The notes: generated from the letters alone by a model not told the origin. Positions 44,836 to 55,700 are shown, counted from the stretch's first letter. The stretch is 64,000 nucleotides of DNA from Lachnospiraceae bacterium (GCA_017553035.1 JAFZNE010000088.1:1-64000), one strand, 5' to 3'. A program made the numbers and translations.

Positions 44836-46761
44836 TTAGAAAATAAATCCCGCTATCAGGTACAGTCCCGTAGAGATCGCTGTCAGGACCAAACTGTAAT
44901 GCACTCTTATCTTTCTGACGGCTTCGGGGCTGCAGCCTATTGCGGTACCGACGTTCATCGCATCCGCGGTGAAAATACAGTTCTTCTCACCGGCTATCCC
45001 CGCTCCGGCAACGGCGCCTATACACAGAGCCGGATTCAGTCCTACGCTTGCGGCCAGCTTTATTACTATCGGAAATGCTATCGCGTACATCGCCCATGAT
45101 GATCCCAGGACGATCGTGAGCACTACCGATATCAGGAAGATGGCTGCCGGCAGGATTGGTATAAACCCGTCAAACACCTCTATAATGTCTTCTAAATAAC
45201 TGTTCAGGTACAAAGATTCCAACAATGATGAAAAGCACATCGTAAGCAGGTACAAAATGATCGGAAGTGCCGAATTGGCTATTCCCGTTATCGTATGTTC
45301 AATAAACTGTTCGGGAGATGTCAGGCCCTGCGCGCAGTAAAGGATAAACATGAACATCAGTGTAGCTATGAGGCCTACGGCACTGTCCACGATGAATCCG
45401 CCACTGTAGATCGAGCCTATTGCAAGGGATGCAACCGCCAGGAACGCTATGGGAAGCATTACATTGGACATCTTTCCCCACATTTCCGTCTCATGCATGC
45501 TCAGATATTTCTCTGAACCCGAAGGCCACAGCGTACCTCCGCTCTTTACCCTTTCCTCGGCTCTTTTCAACTGTCTGTTCCGCGGCAGTTTGCCCAGGCA
45601 CAGCAGGAGCATCGCCGGCATCGTGATCAGCGAAAAGAAGTTGAACGGGATGGACCTGCAGAACATTCCGACCACATTTTCCTTTACCGAAAGATTCAGG
45701 GTACCTATCACAAATATTCCCCACAGCGAAAGCGGGAAGAACGAACTCAGAACGGTCGGCAGCATACTATACAGCAGTCCGAGCTTTTCACGTGCTATCC
45801 TCTTTTCTTTTGCAACTCCGCCCGTAGCCGAAGTCGCGCATAACATATTCAGGCCGTCATCGATCAGAGTCATTGTCATGATCCCAAATGAAGTCAGTAA
45901 TATGTTTTTCTCGTCCTTCGCGTTTTTTTCAGCGAATTTCTTAAATGCCGTCACGCCGCCCGAGACTTCTATCAGGGTTACAACACTTCCCATAAGCGCC
46001 ATTACAAGCACGGTAAATACATTGTCCCGCGACGACATGGTATCGATCAGCGCTTCGGCATAGCTTGCGGAAAGTCCCGTACGATACAGTATGAGCGCTC
46101 CGAGTATGCCCGAAACGATCAGGGATTCTATGGTCCTCTTGGTTATCAGGACATAGACAAGCATCAGAAGAAGCGGAAATACAAATACCGGAGCAGTCGA
46201 ACCTTTTGGAATGAAGATCGCTGTAAGAAGATATATAAGAGCCAGGCATCCGTATTGAACGGCCATCTTTCTCTTCGACATGGGAGCCATGTTCGAAGGA
46301 TGCTGCAGGATGCCCTTCCTCATTCCCGAAAGCGCGAGCACCTGGGAATGCTTTCTCGAAACCTGCCCGTATACTCTTTTCATCAGCTCGCCGTACACAT
46401 TCGGATGCTGCTGGAGTATCTTCATTACATCTTCGGTGCTGAGCTTATAACAGATCGTCCGGCCCAGGGACCTGACCGTCGACATACGTTTCTGGTTGGC
46501 CAGAACAGCATATTCTCCGAAATACTGTCCCTCATGCATGATATTGAGCTGTTCGCCGTTGCGTCCCAGAACGATCGCGGTACCTGATTCCAGAAAGAAC
46601 ATGCCGTCCGGATCACCGTCAATAGTACAGATATCCTGTCCGTTCTCATATCTGACCTTTATCATTTTCTCGGTGATAGAGTCAAGTTCTTTATCTCCCT
46701 CGGGACTTTCGTCAATTCCGAAGAAATCCCTGATATATTTGGCGTTAATCTTTTCCGTCAT
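44836..46761 (-). CDS. Cyclic-nucleotide-binding domain fused to NhaC-type antiporter
   Basis: 641 residues. Residues ~25-130 form a cNMP-binding fold (GDPDGMFFLESGTAIVLGRN, then HEGQYFGEYAVLANQKRMST with the phosphate-binding-cassette-like FGEYAVL). A basic linker leads to about 12 membrane helices from residue ~168, with NhaC/YfkN-type features: MTLIDDGLNMLCATSATGG and GSSWAMYAIAFPIV, GEKNCIFTADAMNVGTAIGC. The second half probably exchanges sodium or an organic ion for protons; the first would sense a nucleotide or act as an autoinhibitory module. Ligand not determinable from sequence. Confidence 0.83.
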   Translation of the reverse strand: MTEKINAKYIRDFFGIDESPEGDKELDSITEKMIKVRYENGQDICTIDGDPDGMFFLESGTAIVLGRNGEQLNIMHEGQYFGEYAVLANQKRMSTVRSLGRTICYKLSTEDVMKILQQHPNVYGELMKRVYGQVSRKHSQVLALSGMRKGILQHPSNMAPMSKRKMAVQYGCLALIYLLTAIFIPKGSTAPVFVFPLLLMLVYVLITKRTIESLIVSGILGALILYRTGLSASYAEALIDTMSSRDNVFTVLVMALMGSVVTLIEVSGGVTAFKKFAEKNAKDEKNILLTSFGIMTMTLIDDGLNMLCATSATGGVAKEKRIAREKLGLLYSMLPTVLSSFFPLSLWGIFVIGTLNLSVKENVVGMFCRSIPFNFFSLITMPAMLLLCLGKLPRNRQLKRAEERVKSGGTLWPSGSEKYLSMHETEMWGKMSNVMLPIAFLAVASLAIGSIYSGGFIVDSAVGLIATLMFMFILYCAQGLTSPEQFIEHTITGIANSALPIILYLLTMCFSSLLESLYLNSYLEDIIEVFDGFIPILPAAIFLISVVLTIVLGSSWAMYAIAFPIVIKLAASVGLNPALCIGAVAGAGIAGEKNCIFTADAMNVGTAIGCSPEAVRKIRVHYSLVLTAISTGLYLIAGFIF

Positions 46762-46778
46762 AAATATCGATCCTTTTG

Positions 46779-47519
46779 TCAGTGCTCAAGCCAGAACCGG
46801 GCCAGTTCCAGATCCTCCGGTGTAGTTATCTTAATATTCCTGTAATCCCCTTCAACGATCGTTATCCTATGCCCGGTATACAGTTCAACCGGCATTGCAT
46901 CATCGGTGATCACGGGGCGTGATCCTTCGGGTATTTCATGCATTTTGTTAAATGCATCTTTTATTAATTCTGTTTTAAAGCATTGAGGCGTCTGGATCTG
47001 ATATAATACGCTCCTGTCAAGTGTCTTTGCGATATATACCTTATTCTGCCTTGCTGAGTCGGGATTGGATGGATTTTCATCCTCCGGACACATGCATTCT
47101 TTGATCGTATCTTTCACTGCAACAGCTGCAACACATGCATCATCTGCAACGACTGTCTCAATGCATTTATTGATCAGATCGGGCGTTACGAGCATTCTCA
47201 CGCCATCATGGATCAAAACGTATCCATCGTCTGTGTTTTTTAAACCCTCATATACAGAATCGGATCTTTCTCTTCCTCCGGCAACCACACAGTCCACTTT
47301 TTTAAACATGTGTTTTGCGACGATCTCATTTTCCACATATTCGATCTCGTCCTTGCCGGTCACGATCACGATCCGGTCAACATTGCTCTTTTCAAACGCG
47401 CTTATCGTATAATACAGTACCGGGTATCCGCCGATCTCCATATACTGCTTCTTGACGGTACTGTTCATACGTTTTCCGACGCCTGCCGCGACTATTATGG
47501 CGGTTGTCTTCCTGTCCAA
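46779..47519 (-). CDS. ispD: 2-C-methyl-D-erythritol 4-phosphate cytidylyltransferase
   Basis: 246 residues. It makes CDP-methylerythritol in the MEP isoprenoid path. CTP-binding AAGVGKRMNSTVKKQYMEIG (residues 11-30), VLIHDGVRMLV and IQTPQCFKTELI are diagnostic. A 20-residue insert near 140 (PEDENPSNPDSARQNK) lengthens the usual form. TTG start at 47517-47519 with AGGAGG seven bases upstream. It lies 31 bases after tsaD. Confidence 0.93.
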   Translation of the reverse strand: MDRKTTAIIVAAGVGKRMNSTVKKQYMEIGGYPVLYYTISAFEKSNVDRIVIVTGKDEIEYVENEIVAKHMFKKVDCVVAGGRERSDSVYEGLKNTDDGYVLIHDGVRMLVTPDLINKCIETVVADDACVAAVAVKDTIKECMCPEDENPSNPDSARQNKVYIAKTLDRSVLYQIQTPQCFKTELIKDAFNKMHEIPEGSRPVITDDAMPVELYTGHRITIVEGDYRNIKITTPEDLELARFWLEH

Positions 47520-47550
47520 ACCTCAACCTCCTGTCACCGAATATAAAATA

Positions 47551-48648
47551 TTATCTCTCTCCTAGCTTCAGTCCCGGTACCGCATTAAGGTCAAGTCCGC
47601 TCCGTGCTCCCGAGATAAACTCATAATAAGCGGCACATCCTATCATTGCCGCATTATCCGTACACAGGATAGGCGAAGGATAATATAGCTTTATGCCTTT
47701 AGCTTCACATGCATTCTTCATCGCCTCACGAAGGGCCGAATTCGATGCTACGCCGCCTGCCATAGCTACCTGTTTGAATCCGTATTGCCCGGCTGCTTCC
47801 ACGGTATGTGTAACAAGTACATCGACCACGGCTGCCTGGAATGATGCCGTGACATCGGCAACGGTTATATTTTCATCCGGATCAACAAGCTCAAAAGGAT
47901 CAAAATCAGGTCTGTCGGTCTTGGATGAATAGATCACGTTTCCGTCAAGTCCCTGTTTCATCCTGCATGAATTCAGATAGTTAAGTACTGCCGATTTCAG
48001 TCCGCTGAATGAAAAGTCGTAAATATTCGAACCTACATGTCCGCGCGGGAAGGCAATTGCATCCGCCCTTCCGTTCTTCGCACACTTGTCGACCTTCGGT
48101 CCTCCCGGATAACCGAGTCCCACTGCCCTCGCAACCTTGTCAAATGCTTCTCCGGCCGCATCATCATGTGTTTTTCCGATTATCTCGAACTTGTTGTAGT
48201 CCCTGACTATCACCAGGTGGGTATGCCCTCCCGATACAACGAGACACATAAAAGGCGGTTCAAGGTCCTTATGTTCGATATAATTGGCCGCGATATGCCC
48301 TTCGATATGATGGACGCCCACCAGCGGCAGTTTTCTCGCATAACTGATCGCCTTTGCTTCGGCAACACCGACAAGAAGCGCTCCGACAAGACCCGGACCG
48401 TACGTCACGGCGATCGCATCCAGATCGTCGAAAGTGCATCCTGCCTCATCAAGCGCCCCTTTGATCACATAATTGATCTTCTCAATATGCTTTCTCGATG
48501 CTATTTCCGGAACTACCCCGCCATACAGCGTATGCAGCGCGATCTGGGAATAGATCGTATTCGAAAGCATTTCTCTTCCGTTCTTAACAACGGCAGCCGC
48601 CGTTTCATCGCAGGAAGACTCGATCGCAAGTATTTTTATATCTTTCAC
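47551..48648 (-). CDS. tsaD: tRNA N6-adenosine threonylcarbamoyltransferase
   Basis: 365 residues from a GTG at 48648 that has GGAGAGG five bases upstream; an ATG seven codons earlier has no ribosome site. TsaD transfers the threonylcarbamoyl group to A37 of ANN-decoding tRNAs with TsaB and TsaE. Features: [14 protein letters not shown] at the N-terminus, the metal-site [21 protein letters not shown], and [13 protein letters not shown] 12-residue insert near [11 protein letters not shown] is seen. TsaB and TsaE are encoded a few genes upstream on the same strand. Confidence 0.95.
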   Translation of the reverse strand: MKDIKILAIESSCDETAAAVVKNGREMLSNTIYSQIALHTLYGGVVPEIASRKHIEKINYVIKGALDEAGCTFDDLDAIAVTYGPGLVGALLVGVAEAKAISYARKLPLVGVHHIEGHIAANYIEHKDLEPPFMCLVVSGGHTHLVIVRDYNKFEIIGKTHDDAAGEAFDKVARAVGLGYPGGPKVDKCAKNGRADAIAFPRGHVGSNIYDFSFSGLKSAVLNYLNSCRMKQGLDGNVIYSSKTDRPDFDPFELVDPDENITVADVTASFQAAVVDVLVTHTVEAAGQYGFKQVAMAGGVASNSALREAMKNACEAKGIKLYYPSPILCTDNAAMIGCAAYYEFISGARSGLDLNAVPGLKLGER

Positions 48649-48689
48649 AATATCCTCTCCGCCCGGCATTTACTATAAAATATCGCCGG

Positions 48690-49289
48690 TCACTCATCTT
48701 TCTTCAGCGAAGTATCGTCGCTCTGACGCCATCCCAGTATTTTCCATACGTTCTCTGCCTGCTCGACCAGCAGGATCTCTTCGTAGGCTCTCTCAAATGC
48801 CGATCCGGCTTTGATCGTAAAATAAATATTTACACTGGCTTTGGCCGGCTTGGTGGTCCTGACATAAACTATATCGCCGGAATCATCGATACTGTAACTG
48901 TTGATCGTTCTCTCAAATTTCTTATAGCTCTGTATATCGCCCTTTACGAGTCCGATCATATCTTCCCTCGGATTCTCGGCAAGCAGCTCTTCGCTGTACA
49001 GCATCCTCAGCATATCTACCAGGTCTTCGATCTGCGATTCCGTAAGATCTTCGTTATAAAGGCATTTTGTGATGCGGCAGTACATTTTGACCACTTCTCT
49101 GGCCGTCTGGGGATAATTCGTTACCAGACTTCTCTGTTTCAGCGTCGAATATTCGCTTACATCGACATCAGCCTCCAGCTTCCCCTCATCCTTGTCGCGG
49201 GTCAGCATGAGATACAATCCCACGACCAGCGCCGCAAAGAGCACGAGCAGAACGATCGTTCCGCCGAGACCGAGTTTGGATTTCTTCAT
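48690..49289 (-). CDS. Membrane-anchored protein of unknown function
   Basis: 199 residues. A single N-terminal membrane segment (about 9-29) and an extracytoplasmic or surface-exposed domain rich in acidic residues, with QTAREVVKMYCRITKCLYNE, DIQSYKKFERTINSYSIDD and a final strand pair VEQAENVWKILGWRQ that resembles NTF2/DUF4878-like folds. The ATG overlaps the RNase Z-like stop by four bases, and the gene is followed by tsaD, so it rides in a housekeeping operon without an evident link to it. Confidence 0.7.
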   Translation of the reverse strand: MKKSKLGLGGTIVLLVLFAALVVGLYLMLTRDKDEGKLEADVDVSEYSTLKQRSLVTNYPQTAREVVKMYCRITKCLYNEDLTESQIEDLVDMLRMLYSEELLAENPREDMIGLVKGDIQSYKKFERTINSYSIDDSGDIVYVRTTKPAKASVNIYFTIKAGSAFERAYEEILLVEQAENVWKILGWRQSDDTSLKKDE

Positions 49290-50206
49290 ACGTTTACCTC
49301 ATCCTCAAATTTCAGAGTAGTGCTTCGTAGATCCTTCGCCGCAATTGTATTGGCAAATATCTTTCTTACTTCATCTATGAATTCTTCGGGTTTTGCAAGT
49401 GCCGGACTGTAGTGGGTCAGCCACATTTCCTTCGGCTGTGCCTGTGCCGCAAGCTTCGCTGCCTCCGCATAACACATATGTTTATGCTCTTTGGCTCTTT
49501 CCTCCGAGCCCGGTTCATTGTACATGCCTTCGCAAATGAACAGATCGGCCCCTTCCGCGGCTTCCGCGATCACTTTCACCGGCCTTGAATCCGTACAGTA
49601 GGTAACTTTCAATCCTTTACGCTGTTCACCGAGGATCATGTCCGGTGTAAAATGACGTCCTTCAAAATCAAGCTCCGCTCCCTTTTGCAGGCGGCTCCAA
49701 AGTTTCATCGGAACTTCGTTCGCTGCGGCTTTTTCGGGATCGAATTTTCCCTGTCGGTCTATCGAAATGCTGTATCCGTAGCAGATAACATTATGATCGA
49801 CTTTGAACGTATCGATACGGTAGCCTGCAAGTTCAAATGTCTGTGAATTACCCTCGATCTCGATCAGTTCGATCTCGAACGGCAGCTCGGGCGCGATAGT
49901 ACGCAGCGCTCTTACCACCCTTTCAAGCCCTTTGGGACCTATGATCGTTACCGGCTCGGTCCTCTCTGAATTGCCTATCGAAAGAAGAAGCCCCGGCAGG
50001 CCGCTCACATGGTCCGCATGATAGTGTGTAAGACATATAACATCAATATCATGAAAACTCCAGCCTTTTGCCCGGATCCCGACCTGTGTGCCTTCCCCGC
50101 AATCGATCAAAAGGCTTTTGCCGTTCAGCCTGAGCATCAGCGCTGTCAGCCTTCTGTACGGGAGGGGCATCATTCCGCCGGTCCCAAGCAGACAAACATC
50201 TAACAT
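49286..50206 (-). CDS. rnz: Ribonuclease Z-like metallo-beta-lactamase
   Basis: 306 residues, usual for tRNase Z. It would cut the 3' trailer of tRNA precursors. Metal motif THYHADHVSGLPGLL (about residues 59-73), GIRAKGWSFHDIDV, the KGLKVTYCTDSRPV Asp, and the later His in HKHMCYAEAA and THYSPA. The HYHADH form differs slightly from the common HxHGDH. GGAGAG precedes the ATG. It is 4 bases downstream of rimI. Confidence 0.87.
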   Translation of the reverse strand: MLDVCLLGTGGMMPLPYRRLTALMLRLNGKSLLIDCGEGTQVGIRAKGWSFHDIDVICLTHYHADHVSGLPGLLLSIGNSERTEPVTIIGPKGLERVVRALRTIAPELPFEIELIEIEGNSQTFELAGYRIDTFKVDHNVICYGYSISIDRQGKFDPEKAAANEVPMKLWSRLQKGAELDFEGRHFTPDMILGEQRKGLKVTYCTDSRPVKVIAEAAEGADLFICEGMYNEPGSEERAKEHKHMCYAEAAKLAAQAQPKEMWLTHYSPALAKPEEFIDEVRKIFANTIAAKDLRSTTLKFEDEVNV

Positions 50207-50210
50207 TTAT

Positions 50211-50657
50211 TTACTCTCCGTCCTCAAATACAAATTCCATTATTATCGCATCCTCTTTGGGATCCTTATAATATTCAACTCTTCTTCCGATGACCTCGAA
50301 TCCGTTCTTTTCATACAGCGCACGTGCTGCCTCGTTGCTTGCGCGGACCTCGAGGAAGATATTCGTATAATTCTCATAATCGCCGTAATCCAGCATATCT
50401 TCGAGCAGTCCGCTTCCGATATGGTTTCTGCGCTTCTCGGGAACCACGGCGATCCTCAAAATCTCGGCCTCATCCTGTGTCCCCATCATAAATCCGTATC
50501 CGGCGATCCCTTCTTCATCCTCAGCCACAACGGCATAAACGCAATTATTCTCAAGAGCTCCCCTGCATGATGATACCGACCACGGATCATTAAATATCAT
50601 GCGCTCGAGTTCCCCGATCCTGAAGAGATCCGAAAGTTTCATCTTTCTGTATTTCAT
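50211..50657 (-). CDS. rimI: Ribosomal protein S18-alanine N-acetyltransferase
   Basis: 148 residues from the ATG at 50657 (GAGG six bases upstream); a GTG at 50669 is an alternative. GNAT fold: ELERMIFNDPWS near the start, LRIAVVPEKRRNHIGSGLL for acetyl-CoA binding, FLEVRASNEAARALYEKNGF and the C-terminal RRVEYYKDPKEDAIIM. RimI commonly sits between tsaB and tsaD, as here. Acetylation of S18 is the established role in E. coli; it is assumed here. Confidence 0.92.
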   Translation of the reverse strand: MKYRKMKLSDLFRIGELERMIFNDPWSVSSCRGALENNCVYAVVAEDEEGIAGYGFMMGTQDEAEILRIAVVPEKRRNHIGSGLLEDMLDYGDYENYTNIFLEVRASNEAARALYEKNGFEVIGRRVEYYKDPKEDAIIMEFVFEDGE

Positions 50658-50675
50658 ACGCAGCCTCACTTACCC

Positions 50676-51449
50676 TCATGCTTTCGCCGCTTCACGCTCC
50701 GCCTGCGACATTCTCAGATATACCGGTGCATGATCATCCGCCGAAATATATTTCCCCTGCCTGAACACTTCCATTCCGAGAGCCGCAACCGATGCCGCCC
50801 TTTGTCTTGACAGAAACTCCGGAGCGAACGAACAACCCGTCTTCATCTTGCCGAGGATCAGCTCCCGGTACGGTTTAACCCCGTCTCCCAGGAATAAAAC
50901 GCCTTTCAATCCGTTTGTAACCGGGTTTTCGTCCGTTTTTCCCGAATCATCCATCAGTTTTTCCAGCTTCTCCACCAGTTCTTCAACCGGTCCTGCGTTT
51001 TCAGGCAGGATATTTTTCATATTGAACACTGTTTCATTACTATTATCAACACTAATTTTCTCAAAAACATACGCTCCCGAATAAACTTCCGATCTTCTTG
51101 CGTCCATGATCGGGCATACGATCCTGTCTGTGATCCCGTACAGGCTGTAAGCCATCGCATCGAGAGTAGGTACCTCTACAAGCGGTTTGTTCAGCGCCAG
51201 TCCCAAACCCTTTGCCGTCGCCGAACCGATCCTGAGACCCGTAAATGACCCGGGTCCTCTCGAGATCGCGATCGCGTCAAGCTCTTCCGGTTCTTTTCCC
51301 GCGCTCTTCATCACCGAATCTATCATTGGCATCAGAGTCTGCGAATGCGTCATTGCATTATTGACCGTATATTCCGCGATCAGCTTCTCATCGTCGAGCA
51401 CCGCCGCGGAAGCGGTAAGTCCCGAGCTTTCGATTCCCAAAATGAGCAT
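50676..51449 (-). CDS. tsaB: t6A biosynthesis protein TsaB
   Basis: 257 residues. An inactive TsaD paralogue that dimerises with TsaD. LILGIESSGLTASAAVLDD at the start, HSQTLMPMIDSVM and ISRGPGSFTGLRIGSATAKG are diagnostic. Longer than usual in the middle owing to a segment near 140-170 (PVEELVEKLEKLMDDSGKTD). AAGGAA precedes the ATG. It follows tsaE by 53 bases. Confidence 0.95.
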   Translation of the reverse strand: MLILGIESSGLTASAAVLDDEKLIAEYTVNNAMTHSQTLMPMIDSVMKSAGKEPEELDAIAISRGPGSFTGLRIGSATAKGLGLALNKPLVEVPTLDAMAYSLYGITDRIVCPIMDARRSEVYSGAYVFEKISVDNSNETVFNMKNILPENAGPVEELVEKLEKLMDDSGKTDENPVTNGLKGVLFLGDGVKPYRELILGKMKTGCSFAPEFLSRQRAASVAALGMEVFRQGKYISADDHAPVYLRMSQAEREAAKA

Positions 51450-51502
51450 ATCGTTTTCCTTCTTGAATAAAATGCTTCAAATATCCGTACTTAAAAGCAG
51501 GA

Positions 51503-51919
51503 TCAATACTCGATCCTTCTGTAATCAAATCCCTTCGCGGGATCCTTGTAGATCTTTATCCTCATCGCATCTTTCGGCAGGATATCGGCGATCAGTTCCG
51601 ACCATTCGATGATCGTAAGCCCGCTGCCGTAAAAATACTCCCGGTACCCGATCTCCTCCATCTCATCGGGGTCGTCGATCCTGTATACATCAAAATGATA
51701 CAGCGGCAACCGCCCCTGCTCATATATCTGCACGATCGTAAATGTAGGACTGACTACAGGCTCATCGATCCCGAGCCCTGCAGCGATCCCCTTTGTCAGC
51801 ACGGTTTTGCCGGTACCCAGATCCCCGTCAAGGCATATGATCTGTCCCGGAACGGCTTTCCTTCCCAGCTCCGCGCCGAAATCAAACGTCTCCTGCGCCG
51901 AGTTGCTCTCGTAGATCAT
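51503..51919 (-). CDS. tsaE: t6A biosynthesis ATPase TsaE
   Basis: 138 residues from ATG 51919, with GGAGGAG six bases upstream; an earlier in-frame ATG (51961) overlaps the preceding gene and has a poor site. P-loop GDLGTGKTVLTKGI, SPTFTIVQIYEQG, HFDVYRIDDPDE and IEWSELI are hallmarks. It stimulates turnover of the TsaBD complex in t6A formation. Confidence 0.95.
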   Translation of the reverse strand: MIYESNSAQETFDFGAELGRKAVPGQIICLDGDLGTGKTVLTKGIAAGLGIDEPVVSPTFTIVQIYEQGRLPLYHFDVYRIDDPDEMEEIGYREYFYGSGLTIIEWSELIADILPKDAMRIKIYKDPAKGFDYRRIEY

Positions 51920-51950
51920 CCTAAGCTCCTCCAAACTATGCTTATCCTGT

Positions 51951-52667
51951 TTACTCTGCATCTTTCTTCAGCTTGAGATGTTTAGCGTCGCAATTTTCGA
52001 TCATGCGCTTGAAACCGGCTTCATTTCCCATAAGATCTTCCTTGGGCAGCACAAACGCCGAATTCTTCGTAAGGTAGAAATAATAACTCTTTTCCGCCTC
52101 GATTATCTTTTCGACCCTGTTCCACTCATATGAGGCATATTCCTTGCCTCTTGTCATATCGAATCCGACCGAGCTGAATGTGTATGTGATCGCATTGGCC
52201 GTATCGGCGATCAGCTGGGCTTGTTTCTTGGCCCTGTACCAGATCGTGATCGGGCTGTTCGAGAGGAACATTAGTATGATAACGACCAGCAGCACCGTAA
52301 CCATCATTTCACCCTTATTGATCAGATTGAATACCAGTGCGGCGATAGCACCGATACCTATCAATACCGAAGCAATACCCGCGACGTTATGATATGTATG
52401 ATACATCATAAAATCAAACATGCCTTTCGCATCGGGCTTTGCCGTAACGGTATAAGCCGGGTCGGTATGTTCCATTTTCGGCTTTTCTTCTTTTTTCATG
52501 TAAACGGGAGTCTCTTCCTGTTTATCCTCTGAATTATCTTCAGCAGTTTCATCGTATCCTTCAGACGCATCCTCCTGCTCATCAACGGAAAGGAGTTCTT
52601 CCTCCTCTTCCTCCGACAAAGTACTTATATGCGCCAGTTCGGCGATAGATCTTTTCTGTCCTTCCAT
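51951..52667 (-). CDS. YcxB-like membrane protein
   Basis: 238 residues. A very acidic N-terminal 70 residues (EEEEEELLSVDEQEDASEG), two membrane helices at about 95-115 and 121-140, and a C-terminal beta domain with TYTFSSVGFDMTRGKEYASY and KSYYFYLTKNSAFVLPKEDL. The latter half matches the pattern of YcxB-like proteins, whose role is unknown. First gene of the tsaE-tsaB-rimI-rnz run, with its own promoter and a GGAGA ribosome site. Confidence 0.75.
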   Translation of the reverse strand: MEGQKRSIAELAHISTLSEEEEEELLSVDEQEDASEGYDETAEDNSEDKQEETPVYMKKEEKPKMEHTDPAYTVTAKPDAKGMFDFMMYHTYHNVAGIASVLIGIGAIAALVFNLINKGEMMVTVLLVVIILMFLSNSPITIWYRAKKQAQLIADTANAITYTFSSVGFDMTRGKEYASYEWNRVEKIIEAEKSYYFYLTKNSAFVLPKEDLMGNEAGFKRMIENCDAKHLKLKKDAE

Positions 52668-52708
52668 AACTCAATCTCCGTAAAATAAATATATTCTGTC
52701 ATCATATA

Positions 52709-52737
52709 ATTGTAACACATGATACGGTCTTCGACAA
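52709..52737 (-). promoter_or_regulatory. Promoter of the ycxB-like/tsaE operon
   Basis: Minus-strand TTGTCG (52732-52737), 17-base spacer, TACAAT (52709-52714), about 41 bases before the ATG. Confidence 0.65.
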
Positions 52738-52747
52738 CCAAAAACTC

Positions 52748-55700
52748 TTATATGCGCTTTTTTATCTCCCTGATCTTCCCCAGCGCTTCCGTATACCGTG
52801 CTTCATCGATCCCCGCATCTGAAAATGCCGCTGTATTGACTGTTTCGATGAGTTCCATGCAGTTTTCGGGAAGTTCCTTTCCACTTTCAGATGCTGCCTT
52901 CCCGTCTTTTTCCTGCCCGGCATTCATTTCCGTAAAGAACATCTTAAGTTCGTCAAATACGGTTTCCACGGTAGGATTCTCTGTCTTCACGACCTTTTTC
53001 GCCTGCATGGTTTTAAGCAGCTTCCGGTATCTGACAAGCAGCGCCTCGGAATAATTCCCGTTTTTCTCGAGCTTTCGCAGCTTCACAAGACAGATGATCT
53101 TTCGTGTCGCAAATACCCCCGCAACAACGATCACAAATATTGCCGCCAGCCACATCAGAGGGATCAGAATGAATGTTATTCCGTCCAGTACGCTCTTCCG
53201 GTCTGCGGTGGTCTCTCCGTTCTGTGCATCCTGATCATTCTGCGCAGTACCTGCATTGTTCCTTGCGCTCTGCTGCCTCTGTCTGCCGGTTACGATTCCC
53301 GACAGGAAGCCGAACAGGCCGCCGCCAAACATGGTATCCTCATCCGAAGGCGGTGTCATTTCATAAGGTATCCATCCGTATCCGTCAATATATACTTCTA
53401 TCCACGCATGCGCCGAAGCATCACTTATCTCGACTTCAATGACCGCAGATTCTTCATAACCGTAATCTCCGGTTTTCCAGCTTGTAGTATCCGTATCAAT
53501 AACGGTTCCCTGATTTATGTCCTCGGGACTTATCACATATCCTTCGACATATCTTGTGGGTATCCCTATGCTTCGCAGCAGCAGGCATGCGGATGACGCA
53601 AAATGCGCACAATATCCTCTTCTCCGCTTGGTCAGGAAATACTCAACCACGTCCCTTCCGTTCGGTGTACGTCCGGGTGACATGGTATAACTGAATTCAT
53701 TTCTGTAAAATGATCTGAGTTTCGACAGGATCTTCAACCGCAGGCTCTGCAGGGCCTGATAGTCATCGTAATCGTAGCTTGATGCAGCATATTGATACCC
53801 GCCGCTCAGCAGTGTATCTTTATGTTTCTCGAACAGATCGGCGATCAGCAGGTACGCATCATGCCAATACATAGCGCTTGCGTCCACATTTTCAAGTTCA
53901 AGATATAGTTCGGCGCTCATGCGGAGCTCATTAACGATATAGCCGAATTCCTCCTCGACCTTAGCTTCATCCCGGAACATCAATTCTCCGTAATCTATCG
54001 AGCTTACCGCCAGATACTGAGCCGGCTCTCTCATAATTGTATAATTTCCGAGCGTTTGTACCCTGCTCAGGTTATTCCGGAGAATTTCAAGGGCGATCGC
54101 TCTTGCAGAGCCAGAGAGTCCGTTCTCTTTATCCATGATCTCAGAATAAAAACTGAAGTCATCATCACTGTATTTATCTTTGATCCGGATAAATTCCGCG
54201 GCCAGTTCATCTATTCCCGCTTCATTTGCGACAGTGCCGAGTGCTCCCCGTATTTCTTCTGGAACATCAAGATATTTCTCATACACATAACTCTCGTAAT
54301 CTCTGGAAACCTCAGGATTGGGCTGATAGTATGACGCTGAAGAATACGGCATAAATGTCCCTTCATAGGCTTCTATCATATCATCCGTTCCGTATCCCTG
54401 TATGGTCTCTTCGTCATCTGTCATTGAATAAGCATCATAAAAGTAAGCTGGAATTAAATTGCTTCCTGCCGAACCTCCAAACGAATGATACCCTTTCGTC
54501 GCATGCCACCACTCATTTGAAAACGGCATATTATTCTGATTTTTAAACAAAGTTGAATTATACGAATAATATGGCAGGTATTCTCCCGCAGCTTCCGCCC
54601 CGACATTTCCGATCCAGATCTTTCCGGCATTCTTCCATCCATACTGTGTCCCCGGGTCAGTCAGATCAATATCCGACGAGAAAATATACATGGGTTCATT
54701 TTCCGTATCTTCTCCCGGAATTACGATCTCAGAGCTGTCGGAAAATTCAGGTCTGCTTCCCGCAAGTACCGGGAAGTAATCATCATCGCACCAGCCTTCT
54801 TCATAAACGCTGTTTCCCGAAGAATCCAGCGTCTTTACGATCGAATCCCGTTCTTTAGGCGTAAATGAAGGCCAGAACCGGTTATTTGCATAACTCTTTC
54901 CGAGGTAGCTTCGCAGATAAATGCTGTCCGCACTGTAAGGAACAAACCTTACGATCAGATCCGTCTGAAAGTCGGGACTTACGCTTCCCACGCCTCCGAG
55001 CTGTCCTCTCGACAGACCTCCTACGGAATCGTATCGGTTAAACAATGCACTTATGCCGCCCTGCGCGATCGTCTTGACATATTCATCGGTCTTCGCCTTG
55101 ACGACATTTGTGACCTCATCCGTATTGGCGGTCCTTTTCAGCATTCCGTTCATGACCAGCATGAACATCATCGCGGTCGCTATGCTTATTACCGCAACCC
55201 AGACCATTCCGGTGCCGTTTACGAGGTATTTATGGACCGTTTTCTGTTTCTTCCCGAACAGTCCGGTCCGTTTCATCGCAAATATGTGCTCTTTCCCGTA
55301 TTTCGAAGGCAGAGCGTAATTTCCCGATCTTTTCAGGACCATAACGCTGATATAGACCGCAAGGATCATCATCAGATAAGGCAGCGGTATGTTGCGGTTT
55401 ATATAAAATGCTACCTGAAGCGGCAGGAATGTTACCAGAAAAGTCAGGAAAAGACTCATGTAAGCCGAGATCGCGATATTCAGAAGCAGTGCGAACAGCA
55501 CTCCGAGGAAGATCATGAGCATCGTTATGGTCTCATATCTGTCGGAAATAACCTCGGTCGCATCACGTACTGCCGGAAGATTGAAAAAACTTGCGTATTT
55601 GCGGCCCGTTACGTTCAAAAATGCCTGAAAACCGGAATTGATATACCAGAAATATTTTATCGAAAACCACGCAAATAAAGCCAGCAGCAACAGATATCCG

